Shown here: piece by piece, positions 42,809-51,984 of the stretch
Position numbering within the stretch: position 1 is the stretch's first letter
Layout of the letters: each line of letters begins with the position of its first letter
Assembly: GCA_964420285.1 (NCBI GenBank)
Contig: CAYQTE010000012.1
Span: 25,273 to 89,272, forward strand
Direction of reading: 5' to 3'
DNA length: 64,000 nt
DNA from: CAYQTE01 sp964420285
GTDB taxonomy: Bacteria; Planctomycetota; Phycisphaerae; Tepidisphaerales; Tepidisphaeraceae
Translations under genes and position numbers: made by a program
The notes under the pieces: model-generated
Told to the model about the DNA's origin: nothing
Database searches by the model: none
What the model saw: only the letters and a program-made list of their open reading frames with translations

Positions 42809-45505
42809 ATGTCGATTTACGAGCCGATGAGCCTGTCGGAGCCCATCGAGGGGGTGGAGTTGCAGCCGCGCGCCGTGCCCAGGCCGGTGCTCCCAATGCC
42901 GCAATCCCCACCGCTCAAAGGCAAGGTTCCATCGCTGCTGTGGAAGCCGGAAACCCCGCTGCGGCGTACACTTATGTTCGTCGTCGCCCTGGCGATCACG
43001 GTCGGGTATTACTACTTTGTCCGCAGCTATGAGGCCCCGGCCAACACCGGCGTGGACCAAAACGCCTATCTTGTCGGCGCCAAGCTCCTGCTCGATACCG
43101 GTTCCACCGCTCTGCGGCCCACCGATCCCTTCAGCTTTGTCGGCCGGATGTGGTTCGTCACCCCCTGGGACGATTTCTATCCGAAATATCCCGTCGGCCT
43201 GGCGGTGATCGACGCGACGATCATCAAGCTCACCGGCGGGACAGCGGCCGTCTATCTCCGCAGTCCCGTCGCCACATCGCTGGCGCTGCTGGGCATTTTC
43301 CTGCTGGCCCGGGCGATCGTGGGATCGTTTGGCGGGCTCATGTCCATGTTGGCGCTGGGGTTCAGCCCGATCACGCTGCAGCTTGCCGACAACCCCAACA
43401 GCCACGCCACCAGCCTTTGTCTTGTCACCTGGGGATTCTTTTTCCTGGTTCGCTGGTGGCAGGATCGAGGATATTGGCGGGCCGCTCTGGCCGGATTCCT
43501 CATCGGATACGCCACCGGCGTGCGCTATACCGAAGGTCTGCTGGGCCTGCCGGTCCTGATCGCGTGCATCACCAACATCAGCTTCAAGCGACTCCAAACC
43601 TGGGCCGAGTCGTTTATCCTGGGCGCATTCTGGACACTGCCGGTCGCCCTGCTGTTCGCCTACAACCTGGCCCATTTCGGCACGCTCAGCGGATACGATT
43701 CCACCAACGAGAGCACCGGATTCTCCTGGCCCAATTTCTGGGCCAACTGGGAGCCGATGGTCCGCGAGCTGTACCAGACCGGCCTGTTTTTCATCCTGCC
43801 GCTGGGCGTCGCCGGCATCGTCATGCTGCTGTTCAAGAGCTGGCGAATCGGGCTTATGCTGCTGACCTGGGCCGTTCCCAGCATCCTGATTTACACCGCC
43901 TATTACTGGGATCCGCCCGGACAGTCGATCACGCAGATCGGCTACATGCGCTTTTTCGAGACCGTTCTGCCGCCGCTGATTGTCGGCGCGTTCTGGGTTG
44001 TTTCGTATGCGGCCGCACCGCTGTGGCGCGATCCGCGAATGCCCGGCGGGATCATCGATTCCACCTGCCGCTGGCTCTTGTCGCTGCGCTGCGATCCCGA
44101 TTCACTCATCTACGCCGGTCTCTTCAAAAACATCTGGGCGCGAACGATTTCCGTCGTCGGCGTCGTCTCGGCCCACCTGCTCAGGTTCATCTCGCCGTTT
44201 CTGGGAACAAGCCAATTGGCGGCCATCGCGGTTGGCGGCGGCGTGCTGACGTTCATCTCCGCCGGTATTGGCGCCTATGAGGTTGTCGGCCAGGTCATGC
44301 AGCCCCAGCTTTACAACAACCTCGGCGTCGCCGAAGCCACCGACATGATCACCCACCAGGTTCACGTCGACGGCATGCTGGAACCGGCCGGCATTCCCAA
44401 AGGTTCGCTGGTCTTTGTCGATAACGACAATCTGCTCAACGATCTTCAATTCGTCGGCGATTACACCGTCTACACGAATCAGGCTTTCACTTCGACATCG
44501 GTGCGGACTTTCAATACGCAGGTCGATAACGGCCAACCGATGCTCTTCCAGATCGAGCGCACCGAGAAGCTCAAGGAAGAAGTCGGCAAGCTCACCGATG
44601 CGCAACTGGCGGCCAAGCAGCTTGATCTGATTGCCAGGCATTATGCCCAGGGCGTGCGAAGTTTCTGGATCGTGCCGCGAACCCAGTTCAACGCCGCCGC
44701 GACCGGCGTGTTCCCCAATAACGCGAAATTGCGCACTCGCCTTGTCGCCATCTGGACCGAACAGGTTCCCTTCCCGCCGATGGAAGTCGCTGTGAACACC
44801 GCCGGCGGCCGGGGCGGTGGCGGTGGAGCGTTCGGCGGCGGCGGCGGCCGCGGCGCGGGCCGCGGCGCTCTCGGGGGTGGCCGCGGCGCACGCGGCGGGC
44901 TGGGCGGCATTGTCGCTGGTGGTCCCGGCGGCGGGCCGGGTGGTCCCGGCGGATTCGGCGGCCGGGGCGGTGGCCGCGGCCGCGGCGGTGGTGGCGGACT
45001 CGGAATTGTCAACGTTCAGCAAGTTGAAGAAACACCCGCCCCACCGGTCATCTGGCAGGTGATCGAACTCATACCGCCCAACGCACCGGCGCCACAGCCG
45101 ATTCTCGCCAGACCGGCCGGTTCATCCGCACAGCCCGGCCCCAAGGGCGGGCGCGGAAGTTACAGCAACGGCGTCGCCAACAGCATCGCCGCCAGCCCGC
45201 CCAGCCTCCCAGTGAACATCGGCGCCAGCGGCCGTGGCGGACGGGTCAACAACCCGCCGTCCGTCGTCACGCCCGTGCCCGTGCCTCCAACCGTGCGCCC
45301 GCCGGCCCCAGCGCCATCCGCCACCCGCGGACCGGCCGCCACGCGCGCCGCCCGCGCCGCCGTGCCGCCAACCACCAATCGCGCAACCCTCCCGAATCCC
45401 GCCCGCCCGCCCGCGCCGCCAACAACCGCGCCATCGCCGATCACTCCCGCCGCAACCCAGCCGCAGCGACCCACCACCCCGACCACTGCCCCGGCCGGGC
45501 CATGA
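42809..45505 (+). CDS. GT-C type membrane glycosyltransferase with Gly/Pro-rich tail
   Basis: An 898-residue protein. After a cytoplasmic N-terminus (1-50) it has about ten membrane helices. The first loop carries the acidic pair TGVDQNAYLVGAKLLLDTG and PWDDFYPKYPVGLAVID, as in dolichyl-phosphate-mannose mannosyltransferase-type (PMT/ArnT) enzymes; HATSLCLVTWGFFFLVRWWQ and GFLIGYATGVRYTEGLLGLP follow. A soluble domain lies at about 500-660. Residues 668-735 are nearly pure Gly/Arg/Ala and the last 150 are Pro/Ala/Thr-rich, both probably disordered. It likely transfers a lipid-linked sugar outside the membrane. Start may be slightly earlier; CGGAG is six bases upstream. Confidence 0.75.
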   Translation: MSIYEPMSLSEPIEGVELQPRAVPRPVLPMPQSPPLKGKVPSLLWKPETPLRRTLMFVVALAITVGYYYFVRSYEAPANTGVDQNAYLVGAKLLLDTGSTALRPTDPFSFVGRMWFVTPWDDFYPKYPVGLAVIDATIIKLTGGTAAVYLRSPVATSLALLGIFLLARAIVGSFGGLMSMLALGFSPITLQLADNPNSHATSLCLVTWGFFFLVRWWQDRGYWRAALAGFLIGYATGVRYTEGLLGLPVLIACITNISFKRLQTWAESFILGAFWTLPVALLFAYNLAHFGTLSGYDSTNESTGFSWPNFWANWEPMVRELYQTGLFFILPLGVAGIVMLLFKSWRIGLMLLTWAVPSILIYTAYYWDPPGQSITQIGYMRFFETVLPPLIVGAFWVVSYAAAPLWRDPRMPGGIIDSTCRWLLSLRCDPDSLIYAGLFKNIWARTISVVGVVSAHLLRFISPFLGTSQLAAIAVGGGVLTFISAGIGAYEVVGQVMQPQLYNNLGVAEATDMITHQVHVDGMLEPAGIPKGSLVFVDNDNLLNDLQFVGDYTVYTNQAFTSTSVRTFNTQVDNGQPMLFQIERTEKLKEEVGKLTDAQLAAKQLDLIARHYAQGVRSFWIVPRTQFNAAATGVFPNNAKLRTRLVAIWTEQVPFPPMEVAVNTAGGRGGGGGAFGGGGGRGAGRGALGGGRGARGGLGGIVAGGPGGGPGGPGGFGGRGGGRGRGGGGGLGIVNVQQVEETPAPPVIWQVIELIPPNAPAPQPILARPAGSSAQPGPKGGRGSYSNGVANSIAASPPSLPVNIGASGRGGRVNNPPSVVTPVPVPPTVRPPAPAPSATRGPAATRAARAAVPPTTNRATLPNPARPPAPPTTAPSPITPAATQPQRPTTPTTAPAGP

Positions 45506-45566
45506 TCGAGGTGCGCGACTTGGCGACACTGGCTGTGCGCAACTCAGCCGGCGGCCCTCTCTTTCC

Positions 45567-45604
45567 GCCCTCGCCCTGTACTCAGGGATAAGGTTCGGGC
45601 GCGG
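45567..45604 (+). repeat. Degenerate copy of the CCCTCTCCCTGTAC repeat
   Basis: This stretch resembles 49675-49710 (GCCCTCNCCCTGTANNCAGGG, then GGTTNGG). Such sequences occur only between genes here and appear to be eroded copies of one palindromic element. Confidence 0.4.
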
Positions 45605-45679
45605 TTACTCACGCTCGGCCCTGCTGAACCGTCCCGTCCGCTTGCATCCATTGCGTCGGCTGGTCACGATAACGCGGTC

Positions 45680-46219
45680 ATGTTTGGCGACTTACCGATG
45701 CTGGATATCGACCCGACCGCGCGATGGGCGCTGACGGCGTTTGCGATCCTGTTGTGCATCTGGATCGTCCTGCGCTCGTGGCGAAAACGTAAGGATCCCC
45801 TCGAAAAGCCGATCTTCAAGACGTCGCTGGCCCAGCAGCGGGCGCTCGAGCGGCAGATGTCCAACCTGGTGGTCGAGTTGTCCGAAATGGCCCGGCAGAT
45901 CACCGCGCAACTTGATACCCGCGCCGCCAAACTCGAACTGCTCATCAAGGAAGCGGACGAAAAAATCGCCCGCCTCGCCACGGCCGGCGGACCAAAAAAC
46001 GGCAACGGCTCATCGGCATCAACCGGCGGGCCGGAAGAATCCGGCAGAATCAGCCCGGTCGAACCAGTCCCGCCCGACCCGCCGGTTCAGCCCGATGCCC
46101 GCCACGCCCAAATCTATCGCCTTGCCGACCAGGGCCGATCCAGCCAGCAGATCGCCCAGGAACTTCACCGCCCCAGCGGCGAAATCGAATTGATCCTTGC
46201 CCTGCGGCCGCGGGGATGA
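45680..46219 (+). CDS. Single-span membrane protein with DUF2802/DUF6115-like helix-turn-helix end
   Basis: A 179-residue protein. A helix near the N-terminus (RWALTAFAILLCIWIVLRSW, residues 15-34) anchors it. A coiled coil follows (QRALERQMSNLVVELSEMAR, QLDTRAAKLELLIKEADEKI, about 50-95), then a Pro/Gly-rich linker, and finally HAQIYRLADQGRSSQQIAQE LHRPSGEIELIL in two parts, a helix-turn-helix-like end found in DUF2802/DUF6115 proteins. The family occurs in many bacteria without known function. A start at 45698 is also possible. Confidence 0.7.
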   Translation: MFGDLPMLDIDPTARWALTAFAILLCIWIVLRSWRKRKDPLEKPIFKTSLAQQRALERQMSNLVVELSEMARQITAQLDTRAAKLELLIKEADEKIARLATAGGPKNGNGSSASTGGPEESGRISPVEPVPPDPPVQPDARHAQIYRLADQGRSSQQIAQELHRPSGEIELILALRPRG

Positions 46220-46228
46220 AGAAGACGG

Positions 46229-46505
46229 ATTGACCGCAAAGACACGGAGACGCCAGGGTGGATTGAATTTCAAATCTCAGATGGCAAATGAACCAGGTCG
46301 AAAATTCTGCCCTGATCTTATCTCTGCGCCTTTGCGCCTCTGCGAGGGATAATCTTCCTATAGGCGGTTCACGGAAAAGAATGCCCCTCGCAAAGGCGCA
46401 GAGGCGCAGAGGGCAATTCCCTCCTCAAATTTCAGATTTCAAATTCAACCCAGGAATTCTTCGCGTATTTTTCTTCTCAGCGACGTGGCGTCTTTGCGGT
46501 TGATT
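46229..46505. repeat. Nested triple inverted repeat between genes
   Basis: Three pairs of arms nest around one centre: ACCGCAAAGAC-type arms (46229-46254 and 46485-46505), TTGAATTTCAAATC-type arms (46262-46281 and 46428-46447), and GCGCCTTTGCGCCTCTGCG arms (46322-46348 and 46385-46412). The outer arms are the same family as 25752-25781/26126-26155. No transposase or coding frame is present. It occupies most of the roughly 330-base gap between the two neighbouring genes. Confidence 0.7.
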
Positions 46506-46549
46506 CGCATTATTTGCCCGCACACGGCCGGGGCGGTACAACGCGGCGC

Positions 46550-47983
46550 GTGGATGTCGTCCTCAAGATCCTGGCGACGCTGACGCTGGTGGCGACCAAC
46601 GCATTTTTCGTCGCGTCGGAATTTGCGGCCGTCGGGGCTCGGCTCTCCCGGCTTGAAGCCGAAACGCACGGCGGGCTGCGGATTCGACTCAGCCTGGATA
46701 TCAAGAAACGCCTGGAATTCTACCTCTCCGCCACGCAACTGGGCGTGACGCTGTCGAGCCTGGGCCTGGGCGCGATTTCCGAACCGCTCATCGGCGGGCT
46801 GCTGGCGCCGCTGTTGCGGGGGATACACATTCCGCCCGCGCATCTCACGGCGATCTCAATCGCTCTGGCCCTGGCGATCAGCACGTGTCTGCACATCGTC
46901 ATCGGCGAGCAGGCGCCCAAGACCTGGGCGATCCGGTTCGCCGACCGCTTGCTCCCGATCATCGCACTGCCGCTGGCGACGTTCGCGATGATGTTCTATC
47001 CCGTGATCTGGACGCTCAGCACCACGACGCGGCAGGTTCTCAAGTGGACCGGCGCCAGCGCCATGCTCAAGAGCGGATCGTCCCCCGCTCCCACCGAGGC
47101 CGAACTCCGCGCCCTGATCGCCGAAGCCACCGCGCGCGGAACCATCGGCACCGGCAACGCCAGCCTCCTCGCCAGCGCCTTTGATTTCTCAACCCTCAAA
47201 GTCCGCCAGATCATGACGCCACGCTCGCAGGTCGATTTTCTCCTGCTCGGCCAGCCCATCGGCCAGCTCCTCAAAACCGTGCAGAAAAGCGCCTACACCC
47301 GCCTGCCCCTGTGCGACCGCGATATCGATCACGTCGTCGGCGTCATCCACATGAAAGACCTCTTCAACCACCTCAAGCTCGTCGCGGGCAAGCTGAAATT
47401 CATCGACGAGCGCAATCCCACCGGCCCGGCCATCGCCATCCCCACCGGGTTGCCCGGCTCCAGCATGCACGTCATCGGCTCCGGCGAAATCGACCTGCAG
47501 GAGATCAAGCGGCAGGTGATCTTCGTCCCCGAGCAACTGCCCGCCCCGCGCCTGCTGCGGCAGTTTCAAACCAGCCATCTGCACATGGCCGTCGTCGTCG
47601 ATGAATACGGCGCCACCCGCGGCATCGTCACGCTCGAAGACGTGCTGGAAGAAATCGTCGGGGAGATCGAGGATGAATTCGACACGGCCGGTCCCGGCGA
47701 TTTCGTCCGCGAGGGCGATTCGATCCGCCTGACCGGCCTGTATCCGCTGCACGAATTGCGCGAGCGGATCGACGTGCCCAACCTGGACACCGGCGAGGTC
47801 GATACCGTCGGCGGTTACATCGTGCAACACCTGGGCCGATGGCCCCGGCCGGGGGATCAGGTTGCTATGGGCGACTTCGTGGCGCGTGTGGTCACAGTCC
47901 AGAAGAAGCGCGTGGGTCACGTACTGATAACGCGAGCGGCGCCGCCGGCGTCAAAAGCCGCGACGAATCCTTCTCATACGTAG
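46550..47983 (+). CDS. CNNM/CorC-HlyC family membrane protein (CBS pair)
   Basis: About 477 residues. The CNNM (DUF21) membrane domain begins LKILATLTLVATNAFFVASE, F, then RLEFYLSATQLGVTLSSLGL and CLHIVIGEQAPKTWAIRFAD, which is the GE-x-x-PK signature. It is followed by a CBS pair (VRQIMTPRSQVDFLLL, and RQFQTSHLHMAVVVDEYGAT with GIVTLEDVLEEIVGEIEDE) and a C-terminal CorC_HlyC domain (IRLTGLYPLHELRERIDV ... GDFVARVVTVQKKRVGHVLI). Relatives transport or regulate Mg2+ or Na+. The start is unsure: TTG 46514 or GTG 46550; the latter starts just before the first helix. Confidence 0.85.
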   Translation: MDVVLKILATLTLVATNAFFVASEFAAVGARLSRLEAETHGGLRIRLSLDIKKRLEFYLSATQLGVTLSSLGLGAISEPLIGGLLAPLLRGIHIPPAHLTAISIALALAISTCLHIVIGEQAPKTWAIRFADRLLPIIALPLATFAMMFYPVIWTLSTTTRQVLKWTGASAMLKSGSSPAPTEAELRALIAEATARGTIGTGNASLLASAFDFSTLKVRQIMTPRSQVDFLLLGQPIGQLLKTVQKSAYTRLPLCDRDIDHVVGVIHMKDLFNHLKLVAGKLKFIDERNPTGPAIAIPTGLPGSSMHVIGSGEIDLQEIKRQVIFVPEQLPAPRLLRQFQTSHLHMAVVVDEYGATRGIVTLEDVLEEIVGEIEDEFDTAGPGDFVREGDSIRLTGLYPLHELRERIDVPNLDTGEVDTVGGYIVQHLGRWPRPGDQVAMGDFVARVVTVQKKRVGHVLITRAAPPASKAATNPSHT

Positions 47984-48001
47984 AGCTCGGCGAAAAGCCG
48001 C

Positions 48002-49543
48002 TTACCTTCGCCGCTTATGCCTTCGATTGACCGGGATCTTGCTCCCGATCGTTCGCGGCGGGCCGACGTGTTTGGCGGGCTCGGCGGAGGGATCGGCTGA
48101 ATCCACCGGCGCGGCGGGCGATGTCGCGCCGGCGCCATACGGACGCTCAAACCGGCTGACGATCGGCTTGGACGGTTCGGTCGCCTCGCCGGGGAATTCC
48201 TCGATCCAGTCGGCCGGTGTGGGCGAGGGTGTGAAACCCTCCACCGTGGCCGGGGGGATGATCATGTTGATGAGCGATTCGATCTTGGTCAGTTCCGGGC
48301 CCTGGTCCTTGGAGACCAGCGTGAAGGCCGTTCCCTTGGCGCCCATGCGTGCGGTCCGCCCGACGCGATGCACGTACACTTCCGGGTCTTCCGGCACGTC
48401 GTAGTTGATGATGTGGCTGATATCGGCGACGTCGATGCCGCGGCTGGCCAGGTCGGTGGCGATCAGCACGTCGAATTTACCGGTGCGGAAATTCTTCATG
48501 ACCTTCTCGCGCTTGGTCTGATCCAGATTGCCGTGAATCTCGCGGCATTCGATCCCGTCCGCGTGCAGCTTGCGGGCCAGCTTCTCCGCCCCGCGCTTGG
48601 TCCGGCAGAACACGATCGCCAGGTCCGGATTTTCCTGACGCAACAGCGCCAGCATGCAGCGGTATTTGTCCCACGGCTGCGCGGAAACATAAAACTGCGA
48701 GACGCTCGCCACTGTCGGCCGTTCGTCCGTGCCGGGCACGACCAGTTTCTCGACCCGCTCGTGCATGTACTGCCGGCCGAGTTTCTCGATATCCCCGGAA
48801 ATCGTCGCGGATACGAAAATAGTCTGAACCGAATCCCCGGCCGGCGCGCCGGCTGGCACCGCCGCATTGGCCTGGTTTGAGGCAAGCGCCGGCGCCTCGG
48901 CGGCGGGCGCTTGAGTTTCGGGCATTTCGGCGCTGCGCGATTCATCACCGCGCGATTCGTCGCCCTCATCCGACCTTTGAAGCTGTCTGCGGATCGACCG
49001 GACCCGGCTGAGGATGTTGCGGATATCGTCGCGGAACCCGATATCCAGCATCCGGTCCACCTCGTCCAGCACCACATAGCGAACATTCTCCAGATTGACG
49101 ATCCGCCGGTCGAGCAGATCAATGGCCCGGCCGGGCGTGCCCACCAGTATTTCCGGCCCATGACGCAGGAATTTCATCTGCGCCATGATCTTCTGCCCGC
49201 CGTAAACGGCCACGGCCCGGATCGGCGTATACTGGCCGATGCGTTCGATTTCCGCATGGACCTGCACGGCCAGTTCGCGCGTGGGGACGAGAATAATCCC
49301 CTGCGTGGCGATGCCGGGTGACATGCGTTGCAGCAGCGGTATGGCGAACGCGGCCGTCTTGCCGGTGCCGGTGCGCGCCTGCCCGAGAATATCCACCCCC
49401 GTCAGCGCCCGCGGGATGAGCATGCGCTGAATGTCGGTGGGCTCGGTGTATTTCAATTCCGCCAGCGCCCGCAATATCGACGGCCGTATGCCCAATTCGG
49501 CAAACGCCTGCGGTACCGGAGGATGCTCCGCCTTGTCAATCAT
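48002..49543 (-). CDS. DEAD-box type ATP-dependent RNA helicase (DEVD variant)
   Basis: A 513-residue helicase. The Q motif is AFAELGIRPSILRALAELKY; motif I is GQARTGTGKTAAFAIPLL; Ia is PTRELAVQV; motif II is VVLDEVDRMLDIGF, so DEVD instead of DEAD; motif III is FVSATISGDIEK; motif V is LIATDLASRGIDVADI; motif VI is YVHRVGRTARMGAKGTAF. Between II and III lies an extra charged and Ala/Pro-rich segment of about 55 residues (DEGDESRGDESRSAEMPETQ and on). The C-terminal tail is basic and Pro-rich, fitting RNA binding. Such helicases act in ribosome assembly or RNA decay. Convergent with the CNNM gene, 18 bases apart. Confidence 0.92.
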   Translation of the reverse strand: MIDKAEHPPVPQAFAELGIRPSILRALAELKYTEPTDIQRMLIPRALTGVDILGQARTGTGKTAAFAIPLLQRMSPGIATQGIILVPTRELAVQVHAEIERIGQYTPIRAVAVYGGQKIMAQMKFLRHGPEILVGTPGRAIDLLDRRIVNLENVRYVVLDEVDRMLDIGFRDDIRNILSRVRSIRRQLQRSDEGDESRGDESRSAEMPETQAPAAEAPALASNQANAAVPAGAPAGDSVQTIFVSATISGDIEKLGRQYMHERVEKLVVPGTDERPTVASVSQFYVSAQPWDKYRCMLALLRQENPDLAIVFCRTKRGAEKLARKLHADGIECREIHGNLDQTKREKVMKNFRTGKFDVLIATDLASRGIDVADISHIINYDVPEDPEVYVHRVGRTARMGAKGTAFTLVSKDQGPELTKIESLINMIIPPATVEGFTPSPTPADWIEEFPGEATEPSKPIVSRFERPYGAGATSPAAPVDSADPSAEPAKHVGPPRTIGSKIPVNRRHKRRR

Positions 49544-49620
49544 GGTAAACCTTTGTGGTGACTCACTATACGCTAAATCAAGATTCTACAGCCGTTTGGG
49601 CGATCACTCAAGGCGGCGGG

Positions 49621-49842
49621 AAAGTGCCCGATTTTCCGGGCGAGTGTAAATCCATGCGGGACCGCCTTTTATTGCCCTCTCCCTGTACCCAGGGGGAGGG
49701 TTGGGTGGGGGTCGACCGCTATGGCGTCGGTCGCGGCTTCGAGATGGCAGCACCTCTGGCGAAGAACCCCCACCTCGGTCCCCCTGAGTACAAGGGGAGG
49801 AGGAAAAGGCGGCCTCCCGGAAATTCGGGCACTCTCAGGCGG
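49621..49842. repeat. MITE-like inverted repeat element, about 220 bp
   Basis: The left arm (49621-49712) and the right arm (49766-49842) are imperfect reverse complements: shared blocks are GTGCCCGANTTTCCGGG, CCGCCTTTT, CCCTNTACNCAGGGGGA and TGGGGGT. The centre (49713-49765) is unique. The left outer part, including CGGGCGAGTGTAAATCCATG, recurs at 63899-63950. No transposase. This fills most of the gap of about 480 bases before the glycoside hydrolase gene. Confidence 0.6.
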
Positions 49843-50026
49843 CGGGCGGCGGCCTCGGTGGACTTGCCGGCATCCAAGCCAATGGTACACTGGCACACTA
49901 CTCATGGACTGCCTGGGGATGTTCCCCGCGCCTGCGCCAAACCGCCGGAAGCGCCGCAACTCTCCCGGAACCCATCACCCCGGCAGGCCGATGAGGATCA
50001 GTAGTCCATTCCCGTGGAGACCACGT

Positions 50027-51751
50027 ATGCACCAGACAAATTCGTGTCTTCCTAGGTTCGCGATTTCGTGCGTTTTCTGCGCCCTTCTGGCCGCGTGTTG
50101 CTTGCCGGCCTCGGCGGCGATCACGTCGGTCACCAGCAACGCGGATGCCATTGGCAAATACGCGAAGCTCGAACTGACGGTCGGGTTGTCAGAGACCTAC
50201 GCCAATCCATACGACCCGGACCAGATCGACCTGTCCGCCCAGTTCACCGCGCCATCAAAGAAAGTCTGGAAGGTCAACGGTTTCTATGACGGCACGACGT
50301 TCAGGGTGCGCTTTGCCGCCAACGAGACGGGGAATTGGAGCTATCTCGTCAGCGCCACCGACGCCAAGGGAACGGCCAGAAGCCAGGCGGGGACATTCAT
50401 CTGCAAGGACTCGGATTTGCACGGCTGGGTGAAAGTGGCGCCGAACAATCGGTATCTCCAATGCGACGACGGAACATCCTTCTATGGCGTGGGGTGCTGC
50501 CATGCGTGGAGCGTCAGCACTCAGACCCTGGATCGGATGAAGGCCCTGGGGTTCAACACCTACGTGTACTGGAACGGCACCTATGACTCCGGCGGCGGGA
50601 CCAGGCTCATCGAGTCGACCGCCTCGGGAATCGGCAGGTACGACCAGCAGAAATGCACGCGACTGGACACTCTGATCAACTGGAATGAAGCCCGGAACAT
50701 GGGGATGATCCTGGTCATTCTGCCGCACGATTACGGCTGCGAGCAGTTGGGCGGCTGGAAGGCCGCCTGGTCGCTGAATCCGTACAAGGACATTGTCACC
50801 AGCGCCAAGTATTACACCGACGAAACCTCCTGGGCGTATCAGCAGAAGCAATACCGCTACATCATCGCGCGCTGGGGATACAGCACCGGAATCGTCGGCT
50901 GGCAGACGGTGGATGAAATTTCCGGCACCAACGGCTGGGTTGCCGATCAGGCCGGGGCTAATCAATGGGCCGCCAAAATCGCCAGGTTCTTCCAGACCAA
51001 CGATCCCTTCAGGCATCCGACGACGGCCTCGCACGGCAGTTTCTGGGATGAGGGCAACAAGGCCAACGACCTGCCCAATACGGAGGTCTACGGCAATTAC
51101 TCGCCGCCCAACATCGCCGCCACCGTGCAGAAACTGTGGAACGGCTATCAGAAGCCGTGCATCATGGGTGAGACCGGCGCCGACCGCGACGGCGCGGTGT
51201 CGCACGCCAAGATCTGGTCGGCCATGGCGGCGGGGATATCGATCACGCCGCTCTTGTGGCAATTCACTCAGGGATGGAACGACAGCATTTCAGCGCAATA
51301 TCCGGCGTTCAACAAGTTCATCGCCGACATCAACTTCGCCGGGCTGAAGAATCCCGCCCAGGCGAAGGTGAGCATCCCGGGAACCGACCCGATGCTCGTG
51401 CCCGCGCGCGGTGCGCGCGGCCCGGGCGGACGCGGGGCGGCAACACCGCCCGGCGCGGCATCGCGCCCGGCGCCGCCCACCAGCGCGCCAACGAACGTGG
51501 CGGGGGTGTGGGCGATTACCAGCGACCAGATGACATTCGGCTGGATGACCGGCGCAATCGCCGGAAAGAGCCTGAAGCTGACAGGCCTGCGCGATGGCGT
51601 CTACACGATGCAATGGTGGGATTGCGCCCAGGGCAGGGTGATTTCGACAAGCGATGTGACCGCGGCCAACGGCACCCTGACCGCCTCCATACCGGCCACC
51701 AGCCAGCCGGACCTGGCGTTCAAGATCATCGCCCCGGCGAGTGCCCGGTAG
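50027..51751 (+). CDS. Exported glycoside hydrolase with N-terminal DUF5060 domain
   Basis: A 574-residue protein starting at ATG 50027 (GGAG eight bases upstream). The signal peptide is about residues 1-32 (FAISCVFCALLAACCLPASA). An Ig-like DUF5060 domain follows (ELTVGLSETYANPYDPDQID, FYDGTTFRVRFAANETGNWS). Then comes a TIM barrel of DUF4038/cellulase-like type: MKALGFNTYVYWNGTYDSGG, MILVILPHDYGCEQLGG, VGWQTVDEISGTNGWV (acid/base Glu candidate), KPCIMGETGADRDG (nucleophile Glu candidate). A Gly/Arg/Pro/Ala linker (ARGARGPGGRGAATPPGAA, about 460-490) leads to a C-terminal beta domain. It should act on an external polysaccharide. Confidence 0.8.
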   Translation: MHQTNSCLPRFAISCVFCALLAACCLPASAAITSVTSNADAIGKYAKLELTVGLSETYANPYDPDQIDLSAQFTAPSKKVWKVNGFYDGTTFRVRFAANETGNWSYLVSATDAKGTARSQAGTFICKDSDLHGWVKVAPNNRYLQCDDGTSFYGVGCCHAWSVSTQTLDRMKALGFNTYVYWNGTYDSGGGTRLIESTASGIGRYDQQKCTRLDTLINWNEARNMGMILVILPHDYGCEQLGGWKAAWSLNPYKDIVTSAKYYTDETSWAYQQKQYRYIIARWGYSTGIVGWQTVDEISGTNGWVADQAGANQWAAKIARFFQTNDPFRHPTTASHGSFWDEGNKANDLPNTEVYGNYSPPNIAATVQKLWNGYQKPCIMGETGADRDGAVSHAKIWSAMAAGISITPLLWQFTQGWNDSISAQYPAFNKFIADINFAGLKNPAQAKVSIPGTDPMLVPARGARGPGGRGAATPPGAASRPAPPTSAPTNVAGVWAITSDQMTFGWMTGAIAGKSLKLTGLRDGVYTMQWWDCAQGRVISTSDVTAANGTLTASIPATSQPDLAFKIIAPASAR

Positions 51752-51789
51752 AGGACGCCACCGCGGCAAATCCAAGGAGTCGAATTCTA

Positions 51790-51843
51790 AGATGGTCGGG
51801 AGTCCTTGATGAACTTCTGCGCATCAAAGACTCCCGACCATCT
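51790..51843 (+). terminator. Very stable hairpin after the glycoside hydrolase gene
   Basis: AGATGGTCGGGAGTC (51790-51804) pairs perfectly with 51829-51843, and TTGATG (51806-51811) pairs with CATCAA (51822-51827). Only one mismatch separates the two, and the loop is 10 bases. That makes 21 base pairs. No U-run follows, so it is not a classical intrinsic terminator; mRNA end protection or a palindromic element is also possible. Confidence 0.5.
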
Positions 51844-51984
51844 CTGATCTGCCGGCACGCGAACCACATTCACTTGATGGAAAATCAATCTTATTTCACC
51901 TTATTTATCCGTGTTATCTTATCGTAAGTAAGTATCTATTTATAATCTTACCAATTTATATTTTATGAATTCAATTTATCATAA

